Made by a program: the position numbers and the translations under genes. Below are positions 8,874 through 16,260 of a stretch of 64,000 nucleotides of DNA, in pieces. The DNA is from Candidatus Thermoplasmatota archaeon. GTDB taxonomy: Archaea; Thermoplasmatota; SW-10-69-26; JACQPN01; JAJPHT01. The stretch is taken from contig DATLGO010000102.1 in the NCBI GenBank assembly GCA_035540375.1, forward strand, positions 1 through 64,000. The letters run 5' to 3'. Below the pieces are notes generated by a model. The model was given only the letters and a program-made list of their open reading frames with translations. It made no database searches and was not told the DNA's origin. Positions within the stretch are counted from its first letter, which is position 1. Every line of letters begins with the position of its first letter.

Positions 8874-8959
8874 GCGGGGGCGATGGGCGCGCCGCGCCCA
8901 TCAATCCCTCGCCCGCCGCGCAAGGAAATGTCTTTCTCGGGCGCCCGCCTTCCGCGCGC

Positions 8960-9502
8960 GTGAGCCTCCGGAGCTTCGTGGCGGTGGAGGTGGGGCCGCG
9001 CCCCGCCCTCGCCCGCCTGAGGGACGAAGCGGCGGCCCTCGACCGCGACCTCAAGGCCGTCGCGCCCGAGAACCTCCACGTGACGCTCCGGTTCCTCGGG
9101 GACGTCGACGCGAGCGAGGTCTTGGCGATCCTCGAGGCGCTGCGCGAGGCGTGCGCCGGCGTCGCGCCCTTCACGATGCGGCTTCGCGGCGTGGGCGCGT
9201 TCCCGAGCCCGGCCCGGGCCCGCGTCCTCTGGGCGGGCCTCGAAGGGGCAGACCCGCTCGCGCGCGTCGCCGACGGGCTCTCGCGTCGCCTCGGCGCCCC
9301 GGACAAGCCTTTCGCGGCGCACGTGACGCTCGCCCGCGCGAAGACGCCGAAGGGCGCCGCGAAGGTGCCCGCGTTCGTCGCGCGCCACCGCGACTGGCAA
9401 GGCGACGAAGTCCCCGTCGAGCGCATCGTCCTCATGCGTTCCGAGCTCGCCCGCGAAGGTCCAACCTACACGCCGCTCGGCGCGGCCGCGCTGGAGGCGT
9501 GA
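8960..9502 (+). CDS. thpR: RNA 2',3'-cyclic phosphodiesterase (2H family)
   Basis: A 180-residue LigT/ThpR protein. The two catalytic HxTx motifs are visible: HVTLRFLG near residue 40 and HVTLAR near residue 120. Family members hydrolyse 2',3'-cyclic phosphates at RNA ends. The gene starts with GTG, 86 bp from the divergent glycosylase gene, and ends one base before the PAP2-CCA gene. ThpR next to the CCA-adding enzyme is a recurring archaeal arrangement and suggests a shared role in tRNA 3'-end handling. Confidence 0.93.
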   Translation: MSLRSFVAVEVGPRPALARLRDEAAALDRDLKAVAPENLHVTLRFLGDVDASEVLAILEALREACAGVAPFTMRLRGVGAFPSPARARVLWAGLEGADPLARVADGLSRRLGAPDKPFAAHVTLARAKTPKGAAKVPAFVARHRDWQGDEVPVERIVLMRSELAREGPTYTPLGAAALEA

Positions 9503-9503
9503 C

Positions 9504-11618
9504 GTGGCGCTCGACGTCGGGACGGCGCTCGTCCTCGTGAACCTCGTGCTGCTTGCGGGCGGCCTCGTCCTATTCCTGCCGGCGCGCGGCTACCCGACGA
9601 CGCCGCGCGACGCGCGCCGGCTCCTCTCGAAGTACGGCCGATACCTCCTCGTCGCGCTCTTCGTCCTCGCGCTCCACCTCACCCTCGTCGCGCTCGACGA
9701 GCCTTTCCGCTCCGCGCTCGGGCTGACGGACCTCGCGCCCGCGATCGAGCGGTTCGAGAACGGATTCGTCCTCTCGCTCTCCCAGTACTGGTCCCCTCTC
9801 GGCAACCTCTTCTTCAGCTTCGTCTACATCGTGCTCCATCCGTTCATGATCGCGTTCGGCGCGATCCTCTTCGTCGTGAGCGACGAGGAGCGCGCCGCGA
9901 AGGCCGTCCTGCTCTCGTACCCGCTCGCCTACGGCCTCGCGCTCCCGTTCTATCTCTTCTGGCCGGCAACCAACGTCTACCAGTTCTACGGCATCCCCAC
10001 GCCGCTTTTCGACCTCTTCCCCGAATTCTCGTCCATCTACTACCAGGCGACGACGCCCGACAACACCTTCCCAAGCCTGCACGTCGCGATGGCGGTCCTC
10101 ATCGCGAACGCGACGCGCTATTCGCGAAACCGGCCGTTCCGCGTGTTCGCGTGGCTCTACGCGGCGAGCGTCGTCGCGGGGACGATGTACCTCGCGATCC
10201 ACTGGGCGACCGACGTCGCGGGCGGCCTCGTGCTCGCGGTCGTCGTCGCGGGGCTCACGGGACGGGTCCTCTCGCTCGAGCGCGTGGCCCTCCAGCGCCT
10301 GAGGCCCGATCCGGAGGAGGCCCACGCGATCGCCGCCGACGGCGAGGCGATCGTGGAGCACGTGACCTCCGTCGCGCGCGACCTCGGCCTCGACGCGCGA
10401 CCGATGCTCGTCGGGAGCGTCGCGAAGGACACGTATCTCAAGGACAAGGTGGACTTCGACGTCTTCGTGCTCTTCCCGCCCTCGACCCCACGGGAGACGC
10501 TCGAGAAGAGCGGCCTCGCGCTCGGTCATCGCGCGCTTCCGGACGGGATCGAGAAGTACGCCGAGCACCCCTACGTCCACGGAACGTGGCGCGGCCGCCA
10601 CGCGGACGTCGTCCCGTGCTTCGCCGTGGACGACCCTTCGAAGCGTCTTTCCGCAGTGGACCGCACGCCGTTCCACACGCGCTTCGTGCTCGAGCGCATG
10701 GAGCGCGAGCAGCGCGACCAGGTGCGCCTCCTCAAGCAGTTCTGCCGCGCGGTGGGCGTCTACGGCGCCGAGGCCCGCGTGCGCGGGTTCTCGGGCTACC
10801 TCTGCGAGCTGCTCGTCCTCAAGTACCACACGTTCCAGGGCGTCGCGAAGGCGGCCTCGTCGTGGCGGCCCGGCACGTTCCTCACGCTCGAGACGCTCGA
10901 GGGAAATCCGCGCTTCCCTGACCCGCTCGTGTTCCTCGACCCCGTGGACCTCAAGCGCAACGCCGCGAGCGCCGTGAGCGACGAGACGCTCGAGCTCTTC
11001 GCCGAGGCTTGCCGCGCGTACCTCGACCGTCCGGGCCTGACGCACTTCTTCCCGAAACGCCTCGTGCCCCTCACGCCCGACGCCCTCGCGCTCGAGGTGC
11101 GCCGACGGCGCGCGACGCTCGTGCTCGTGACCTTCGAGCGCCCGCCCGACGTGCTGGAGGACCACCTCCACGACCAGCTCCGCAAGGCCGCGAACGCGCT
11201 CTCCGCCCTGCTCGCGCGGCACGATTTCCAAGTCCGCCGCGCGACGACCGACCTCGGCCTCGACGCCCGCGTCCTCGTCGAGGTGCCGCAGGGTCGCCTG
11301 CCCGAATCGGTCGAGCACGTGGGCCCGCCGCTGACCGCGGGCGTCCACGCGTCGCGCTTCCGCGAGACGTGGGGCGACCACCCCGACGCCCTGAGCGCGG
11401 TGTACGAGCAGGACGGGCGCCTGAAGGTGCTGCGTCGCCGCGAGTATCGCGACGCCGCCGACCTCCTCAGGGCGAAGATGCGCGAGGTGGACCTCGGCAA
11501 GCACCTCACGCCGCTTGCGCCGCGCGCGAAGGTGGAGGCCGGGCCGAAGGTCGTGCGCGAGGACACGGCGGCGCTCGTCACGCGGCACGTCACGCGCCTC
11601 AAGCCGTGGGAGCGCTGA
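9504..11618 (+). CDS. cca: fusion of a PAP2-type membrane phosphatase domain and an archaeal CCA-adding enzyme
   Basis: The 704-residue frame is continuous. Residues 1 to about 255 form a polytopic PAP2/Aur1-like domain with PSLHVAMA and the later YLAIHWATDVAGG motif (PSxH and HxxxD active-site elements). From about residue 262 follows a full-length (about 440 residue) class I archaeal CCA tRNA nucleotidyltransferase, with VGSVAKDTYLKDKVDFDVFVLF holding the GS motif and the DxD metal-binding pair. CCA enzymes finish tRNA 3' ends and are normally soluble. No stop lies between the parts, but an in-frame GTG at 10284 sits exactly at the usual CCA start, so separate translation is possible. thpR ends 1 bp upstream. 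Confidence 0.88.
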   Translation: MALDVGTALVLVNLVLLAGGLVLFLPARGYPTTPRDARRLLSKYGRYLLVALFVLALHLTLVALDEPFRSALGLTDLAPAIERFENGFVLSLSQYWSPLGNLFFSFVYIVLHPFMIAFGAILFVVSDEERAAKAVLLSYPLAYGLALPFYLFWPATNVYQFYGIPTPLFDLFPEFSSIYYQATTPDNTFPSLHVAMAVLIANATRYSRNRPFRVFAWLYAASVVAGTMYLAIHWATDVAGGLVLAVVVAGLTGRVLSLERVALQRLRPDPEEAHAIAADGEAIVEHVTSVARDLGLDARPMLVGSVAKDTYLKDKVDFDVFVLFPPSTPRETLEKSGLALGHRALPDGIEKYAEHPYVHGTWRGRHADVVPCFAVDDPSKRLSAVDRTPFHTRFVLERMEREQRDQVRLLKQFCRAVGVYGAEARVRGFSGYLCELLVLKYHTFQGVAKAASSWRPGTFLTLETLEGNPRFPDPLVFLDPVDLKRNAASAVSDETLELFAEACRAYLDRPGLTHFFPKRLVPLTPDALALEVRRRRATLVLVTFERPPDVLEDHLHDQLRKAANALSALLARHDFQVRRATTDLGLDARVLVEVPQGRLPESVEHVGPPLTAGVHASRFRETWGDHPDALSAVYEQDGRLKVLRRREYRDAADLLRAKMREVDLGKHLTPLAPRAKVEAGPKVVREDTAALVTRHVTRLKPWER

Positions 11619-11844
11619 CGGCGCCGCCGGGAGGCGCCCGGGAGCGGCCTTTCCGGGTCAACGTGTCCCGCAAGCGTCCCGCGCGGGCGCGGCCGCGGTC
11701 GCCAGGGGAGGGGGATAAGCCTCGCGGTTTTCCCGATTGGGCGACGGGCCGGAGTCCCGTTCCCCGAAGGGACATCTCACCCACGGTGCATCTTCACCTT
11801 GCGGGCAAGTCGGCCCGCGGGTCAAATCGGGAGAGGCACAAACC

Positions 11845-12111
11845 ATGATGATCGACGAATGGCAGGCGCGCAAGAAGCAGGAAATGCTGAACGACGACAA
11901 GGAGATCAAGGTCAAGATCCCCTTGGACTACCACATCAAGCTCCACACGGTCAAGGTCATCAAGGGTCAGAACATCAGCGAGACCGTGAAGGCCGCGCTG
12001 GCCCACTACTTCCAGGAGATGCGCATGGCCGACGCGGCGATCCCCGCCGCGCCCACAGTCATGGTCACGACGGACGCGCCCGCGACGCGCGAGCGCGACC
12101 TCGTCCTCTGA
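11845..12111 (+). CDS. small protein with ribbon-helix-helix-like core
   Basis: An 88-residue protein. The segment IKVKIPLDYHIKLHTVKVIKGQNISETVKAALAHYF, split here as IKVKIPLDYHIKLHTVKV and IKGQNISETVKAALAHYF, has the strand-helix-helix pattern of MetJ/Arc/CopG DNA-binding proteins, so a regulator role is plausible but inferred. The N-terminal helix is charged. The ATG at 11845 follows a GGGAGAGG purine run by about 6-7 nt, which resembles a Shine-Dalgarno site. The 226 bp spacer upstream contains no other gene. Confidence 0.65.
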   Translation: MMIDEWQARKKQEMLNDDKEIKVKIPLDYHIKLHTVKVIKGQNISETVKAALAHYFQEMRMADAAIPAAPTVMVTTDAPATRERDLVL

Positions 12112-12155
12112 GCGCGTACGATGCGCTCCGGCCCCTTCGCTGAGGGCGGAGGGGC

Positions 12156-12470
12156 TCAGATCGGGATGCCCATCGCCGCGAGCATGACCTTGCCGTCGTC
12201 CGTCGCGCGTTCCGGGCTCCACGGGGGATCGTAGGTCAGGTTGACCTGCACGTCCTTGACGCCCTCGAGCGTGAGGACGGTCCCCTTCACAACCTCCATG
12301 ATCGCGGGGCCCACGGGGCAGCCCATGGCGGTGAGCGTCATGTCCACCTGGACGACGCCGTTCTCGTGCGGTTCCACGCGGTAGACGAGGCCGAGGTCCA
12401 CGATGTTGATCGGGATCTCGGGATCGTAGACGCCCTTGAGCGCGTTGATGATCTCGTCCCGGGAAGCCAT
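12156..12470 (-). CDS. MIP18/DUF59-family iron-sulfur assembly protein
   Basis: This 104-residue protein belongs to the MIP18 (DUF59, SufT/PaaD-like) family, which helps deliver or assemble Fe-S clusters. The hallmarks are YDPEIPINIVDLGLVY at residues 15-30, a central MTLTAMGCPVGP with the conserved cysteine, and LTYDPPWSPERATDDGK near the C-terminus. The ATG is 23 nt downstream of a TATA-like box. It is convergent with the ribbon-helix-helix-like gene; an imperfect GC-rich hairpin between the stops (about 12125-12155) may terminate one or both. Confidence 0.93.
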   Translation of the reverse strand: MASRDEIINALKGVYDPEIPINIVDLGLVYRVEPHENGVVQVDMTLTAMGCPVGPAIMEVVKGTVLTLEGVKDVQVNLTYDPPWSPERATDDGKVMLAAMGIPI

Positions 12471-12492
12471 CAGGCTCCCTGAGTCGAGCCTC

Positions 12493-12500
12493 GCTTAAGA
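12493..12500 (-). promoter_or_regulatory. TATA-like box for the MIP18-family gene
   Basis: On the minus strand it reads TCTTAAGC in a GC-rich spacer, 23 nt upstream of the ATG at 12470. The spacing fits leaderless initiation. Confidence 0.6.
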
Positions 12501-12520
12501 CCCTTTTGGACGCCCGAGGG

Positions 12521-13366
12521 CTATTCGTCGCCCCGGGCCACCGGACGCAGGGGATTCCTTATCCACTCGCTCCAGGACCCCGGGTAGAGCGCGGCGCCCG
12601 GAAGCCCCGCGTGCTCCATCGCGAGGATGTCGTGGGGCGCGGTGACGCCGGAACCGCAGTAGACCGCGGCCTCGCGCGCGGGGAGGCCGGCGAGCACCTT
12701 CTCGTACTTGGCCCGGAGCGCGACCCGGGAAAGGAATCGTCCGTCCTCGCCGAGATTGCCTCCCGTCGGCATGTTGACCGCGCCGCGGATGTGGCCGCCC
12801 ACGGGATCGATCGGCTCCGTGTCGCCGCGGTAGCGCTCGGGGGCCCGCGCGTCGAAGAGCCGCCGGGGCGCGCGCGTCGTCATGTCCCACGTCGTGACCG
12901 TCGGCATGTGCAGCGGCCGCCCCTCGAAGCGGCGCGGCGCGCGGCGCGGCGCTTCGGTCGAGAGCGGATGGCCCGCCGCGACCCACGCGGGAAGCCCGCC
13001 GTCGAGGACCGCGACCGCGCGGTGGCCGAAGTCGCGGAAGAGCCACCAGGCGCGCGCCGCCCAGATCCCTCCCTTGTCGTCGTACGCGACGACCTGCGTC
13101 GCCGCGTCGACGCCCCATCGCGACGCCGTCGCGCGGAAGGCGTCCGCGTCCGGGAGCGGGTGACGGCCCGTCGTCCGGCCGACGGGGCCCGAAAGGTCGC
13201 GGTCGACGTGCGCGTGGAACGCGCCCGGGATGTGGCCCGCGGCGTGCATCGCCTCGCCGGCCTTCGGATCCGTGAGGATGTGTCGGCAGTCGAGAACGAC
13301 GAGGTCGTCGTCGCCGAGCCTTTGCGCGAGCCCGTCCACGTCCACGAGCGTGCTCCAGGACTCCAC
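12521..13366 (-). CDS. thiosulfate/3-mercaptopyruvate sulfurtransferase (two rhodanese domains)
   Basis: A 281-residue tandem-rhodanese protein, the standard length. The N-terminal, inactive-type domain contains VVLDCRHIL and GHIPGAFHAHVD; the C-terminal domain carries the active-site loop CGSGVTA, where CGSGxTA is typical of mercaptopyruvate/thiosulfate sulfurtransferases. It transfers sulfane sulfur to acceptors. The GTG start at 13366 gives MESWSTLVDVDGLAQRL; an open frame extends further upstream but runs antiparallel through the neighbouring gene. It lies 38 bp downstream of the GyrI-like gene and may share its transcript. Confidence 0.92.
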   Translation of the reverse strand: MESWSTLVDVDGLAQRLGDDDLVVLDCRHILTDPKAGEAMHAAGHIPGAFHAHVDRDLSGPVGRTTGRHPLPDADAFRATASRWGVDAATQVVAYDDKGGIWAARAWWLFRDFGHRAVAVLDGGLPAWVAAGHPLSTEAPRRAPRRFEGRPLHMPTVTTWDMTTRAPRRLFDARAPERYRGDTEPIDPVGGHIRGAVNMPTGGNLGEDGRFLSRVALRAKYEKVLAGLPAREAAVYCGSGVTAPHDILAMEHAGLPGAALYPGSWSEWIRNPLRPVARGDE

Positions 13367-13404
13367 GCGCGCCGAGCGCGCGGGCGGAAGAAAACGCTTC
13401 CGGC

Positions 13405-13923
13405 CTACCGCGCGAAGCCCACGAACACGTCCCGCGTCTCCGCGAGCGTCACGGGGTCGCTCACGTGGAAGCGCTCGACGAGGTGGCCGCGCGCGGGCGT
13501 CCCGCGCTCCTCGGCCCACGCGAGGAGGAACGCGAGCGCCTGCGGGAAGCTCGCGAGGTCGCCTTCGTAGCGCAGCGCCACGCCCGGCGTCGCCGGGAGA
13601 TCGAGCGGTTCGAGGCCGTCGGGGAGCCGCGCGTCGGGCGCGACCGGGTAGCCGAGGTCGGCCTCCCAGAGCGCCTCCGCGCGGGCGCTCCTCGGAAGGT
13701 CGTAGTAGACGCCCGTTGCGGGACCCGTCGCGGCGACCTCCGCGGACTCGAGCGCGAAGAGCACCTCGTCGAGCGTCTGGATGCGCGTCCACGGGACGTA
13801 GGGCCCGACGACGCGGCGCCGCGCGAGGCGGACGGGGTCGAGACGCGTCTCCGAGGGACCCTGGACGACGCGGAAGGCGCCGAGGGGCGAGCGGGCGCGG
13901 CGGGGCGGCGTCGCGGGGGTCAC
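13405..13923 (-). CDS. GyrI-like/SOUL-type effector-binding domain protein
   Basis: A 172-residue stand-alone small-molecule-binding domain of the GyrI-like (AraC effector-binding) class. Recognisable pieces are a YVPWTRIQTLDEVLFAL helix, GVYYDLP and VALRYEGDLASFPQALAFLLAWAEERG, with the expected arrangement of two repeats. It carries no DNA-binding domain. The GTG start is 23 nt downstream of a TATA-like box. Its ligand is unknown. Confidence 0.72.
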   Translation of the reverse strand: MTPATPPRRARSPLGAFRVVQGPSETRLDPVRLARRRVVGPYVPWTRIQTLDEVLFALESAEVAATGPATGVYYDLPRSARAEALWEADLGYPVAPDARLPDGLEPLDLPATPGVALRYEGDLASFPQALAFLLAWAEERGTPARGHLVERFHVSDPVTLAETRDVFVGFAR

Positions 13924-13945
13924 GCGCGCCGAACCCGGTCGAGCG

Positions 13946-13953
13946 TCATAAAC
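13946..13953 (-). promoter_or_regulatory. TATA-like box for the GyrI-like gene
   Basis: On the minus strand it reads GTTTATGA, 23 nt upstream of the GTG at 13923. A second, separate box for the divergent plsC-like gene is 18 bp away. Confidence 0.6.
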
Positions 13954-13971
13954 CCGCCCCCCTGGGCGAAC

Positions 13972-13978
13972 GGTTTAT
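13972..13978 (+). promoter_or_regulatory. TATA-like box for the acyltransferase gene
   Basis: GGTTTATG on the plus strand, ending about 27 nt upstream of the ATG at 14005, consistent with a leaderless transcript. Confidence 0.6.
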
Positions 13979-14004
13979 GCCGGGCTTCCCCGATCGCTCG
14001 GGCC

Positions 14005-14697
14005 ATGAGGCCGGCGCGCGAGGGCGAGGACCCCGTCCGTCTCTATCGCGCGATCTATCGCGCCGCGCGGCGGCCGAACGCGGCCGTGACCCGCCTCCGG
14101 GTGGACGGGCTCCACCACATCCCCGAGGAGGGTGGTCTCATCGTCGCGTCGAACCACCTCAGCTGGTGGGACCCGGTCATCCTCGGCACCGTCCTTCCGC
14201 GGCCCATCCATTTCCTCGCGAAGAAGGAGGTCTTCCGCGGGCCGTTCACGAACTGGTTCTTCTCGAGCGCGGGCGCGATCCCGGTCGACCGCCAGAAGGG
14301 CGGCAACATCGAGGCCCTCGCGGCCGCCGTCCGCGTCATCGAAACGGGCGGCGTCGTCGGCATCTTCCCGGAGGGCACGCGCGCCGCGCCGGGTCGCACG
14401 CTGCCGCCGCGCACGGGCGTCGCGCGCCTCGCGCTCGCGACGGGCGCGCCCGTTCTTCCCGTCGCGGTGCTGAGCGACCGGTTCTGGGGTCGGGGTCGCG
14501 CGACGCCCCGTTTCGGCGAAACCGTCTACGTCGCCGTCGGGCCCCCCGTGAGCTTCCCCAGGGACCCCGCGGCCGCGGCCGACGCAAACGTCACGCCGAA
14601 GGTGACGGCGGACATCTTCGACCGCGTGGTCGTCGAGCTCGGGCGCGCGGAAGCGGCCCGCGCCGCGGGCGCCGCGTGGCCGCGGATGAGCTTCTGA
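14005..14697 (+). CDS. 1-acylglycerol-phosphate acyltransferase-like (PlsC family) protein
   Basis: The 230-residue protein has the two PlsC motifs: NHLSWWDP (NHxxxxD) at about residue 50 and FPEGTRA at about residue 125, with a GAIPVDR block between them. PlsC enzymes esterify fatty acyl chains to lysophosphatidate. Archaeal membranes use ether lipids, so the natural substrate here is open; acquisition from bacteria is possible. It is convergent with the membrane protein at 14698, whose stop is directly adjacent. Confidence 0.88.
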   Translation: MRPAREGEDPVRLYRAIYRAARRPNAAVTRLRVDGLHHIPEEGGLIVASNHLSWWDPVILGTVLPRPIHFLAKKEVFRGPFTNWFFSSAGAIPVDRQKGGNIEALAAAVRVIETGGVVGIFPEGTRAAPGRTLPPRTGVARLALATGAPVLPVAVLSDRFWGRGRATPRFGETVYVAVGPPVSFPRDPAAAADANVTPKVTADIFDRVVVELGRAEAARAAGAAWPRMSF

Positions 14698-15549
14698 TCA
14701 CACGGGTACGACGCCCGGCGTCGGCTCGAAGCCGGTCCCGCGCGCGACCCCCGCGAGGCGGCCGTACACGAGCGTCGCGGCGAGGACCCAGAACGGCATC
14801 ATGACCGCGGCGGTGATCACCGTCGCGAAGAACTCCGCGGCCGGGCCCGCCGCGAGCGAGACGATGCCCGCAAGAAGCGCCACGCCCGCATGCGCGACCG
14901 CGAGGGCGAGGAAGACGAGGAAGAGCTTCATGCGGTTCCCCCGCGTGAGATCGAGGCTCCTCCGGATGGACTCCACCGCCCCGAGCCCCTCGAGCGCGAG
15001 CACGGGAAACACGACGGAGAAGGCCACGGCGAGGATGATCCCGGGGACGACGAGGAGCACGAGGCCGAGCGCGACCGCGACGCCCACGAGGAAGAGGGCG
15101 ACGATCGCGTCGCCCGCGCGCCGCATCCCCTGCCCGAGCGCGGTGGCGACCTCCGTGCCGAGATCCGTGGGCGGCACGCCGCGCAGGGCGCGCCAGGCGA
15201 GGACCGCGCCCGCGACGTACGCGACCCCGTTCACGACGACCGAGACGACGAGGATGACCACGCCCCCGGCGAAGTTCGCGATCGCGCGCTCGAGGACGCT
15301 CCCCGGATCCGCCGCGGGCGCGCCCGCGGGGGCGAGGGCGAGCGCGGGAACGCTCGTGAGGAGGGCGGCGAGGGCGAAGAGCGCGGCGAGCGCCACGAGG
15401 TGTCTCCGCTCGACGCCGACGATGCGCTTGATCACCGCTTTCGGCGACAAGGCCGGCGTCGGCCTGTCCACGGGCACGCGGCGGGCGGGCGAACGGTCCC
15501 CGTTCGACGCTTCCTCGTCGGTCACTCCGGAACCTTCGTCGACCGTCAT
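14698..15549 (-). CDS. polytopic membrane protein, GDPD membrane-domain/YciC-like
   Basis: A 283-residue protein with a 45-residue polar N-terminus followed by about six hydrophobic segments. The stretch AVESIRRSLDLTRGNRMKLF, followed by a hydrophobic helix, matches the recurring motif of the membrane domain found with glycerophosphodiester phosphodiesterases and in YciC-like proteins. No catalytic domain is attached. Its role is unknown. Confidence 0.65.
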   Translation of the reverse strand: MTVDEGSGVTDEEASNGDRSPARRVPVDRPTPALSPKAVIKRIVGVERRHLVALAALFALAALLTSVPALALAPAGAPAADPGSVLERAIANFAGGVVILVVSVVVNGVAYVAGAVLAWRALRGVPPTDLGTEVATALGQGMRRAGDAIVALFLVGVAVALGLVLLVVPGIILAVAFSVVFPVLALEGLGAVESIRRSLDLTRGNRMKLFLVFLALAVAHAGVALLAGIVSLAAGPAAEFFATVITAAVMMPFWVLAATLVYGRLAGVARGTGFEPTPGVVPV

Positions 15550-15604
15550 GCAAAACGGTTGCGGCGCCCGGCAGCTTCATCGCCCGCCCGGCCGTTCACC
15601 GGGC

Positions 15605-16009
15605 GTGGAGATCGAGGGCGCGCTCGCGGAAGGCGCCCGTCGCTACAATGCGGGCCGATTCTGGGACGCGCACGAGGCGTGGGAGGAGGCCTGGCTCGCG
15701 CTCAAGGCGGCCGGACGGACGCGCGAGGCCGACGTGCTCCAGGGCTTCATCCTCGTAAGCGCCGCGTTCGAGAATCGCGCGCGGGGTCGGGAACGGGGCT
15801 TCAAGCGGCAGATGGCCGAGGGCCTCGCGCGGATCCGCCGGGGCGAGGCCGAGGCCCGCGCGCTCGGCTTCGACGACGTGACGCGCTTCACGACGGCCCT
15901 CCTCGATCTCTATCTCGACGCGTGCCGCGACGTCCGATGGGAGCGTTGGAGGGCGCGCGAAACGCCCGCGCCCGCGCTCGCGCGCCGAGCCTCCGGAGGA
16001 CCGTCATGA
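15605..16009 (+). CDS. DUF309 protein
   Basis: A 134-residue helical protein with the DUF309 signature: YNAGRFWDAHEAWEEAW near the N-terminus, then LQGFILVSAAF. The HExWE pattern suggests metal binding; no function is established for the family. The start is a GTG at 15605. The next gene overlaps its stop (ATGA), indicating translational coupling. Confidence 0.86.
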   Translation: MEIEGALAEGARRYNAGRFWDAHEAWEEAWLALKAAGRTREADVLQGFILVSAAFENRARGRERGFKRQMAEGLARIRRGEAEARALGFDDVTRFTTALLDLYLDACRDVRWERWRARETPAPALARRASGGPS

Positions 16010-16260
16010 ACCCGCCCCTCGCGACCGTGGAAATCGATCTCAAGGAAGCGCATCTCCTGCTCGGCTTCGCGTCCTCGCGCGCCGCCGAGGTCGACCGCAT
16101 GATCCGCAACCTCGAGGAGGCCGAGGGCATGGACGCGGACCGGTGGCGCATGCTGCGTCACCTCAAGGCCGAGCGCGAGGCCTTCGAGACGCTCGTCGTG
16201 AAGCTCGAGGCGGCCGCGCGCGAGATCAGGAGCGGCGGCGCAGCGCCCGCGCGACCGTGA
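16006..16260 (+). CDS. small helical protein coupled to the DUF309 gene
   Basis: An 84-residue, mostly helical protein without a signal or membrane segment. I recognise no family. A GGAGGA Shine-Dalgarno sequence at 15994-15999 lies 6 nt before the ATG, and the ATG overlaps the DUF309 stop, so the two are very probably translated from one mRNA. The 3' end overlaps the convergent FG-GAP gene by 35 bp. Confidence 0.7.
   Translation: MNPPLATVEIDLKEAHLLLGFASSRAAEVDRMIRNLEEAEGMDADRWRMLRHLKAEREAFETLVVKLEAAAREIRSGGAAPARP

Noticed and set aside
9570-11588. 672-residue minus-strand frame through the PAP2-CCA gene
   Set aside because: Composition is Glu/Val/Arg/His-rich with no motif, whereas the plus-strand frame carries two recognised domains.
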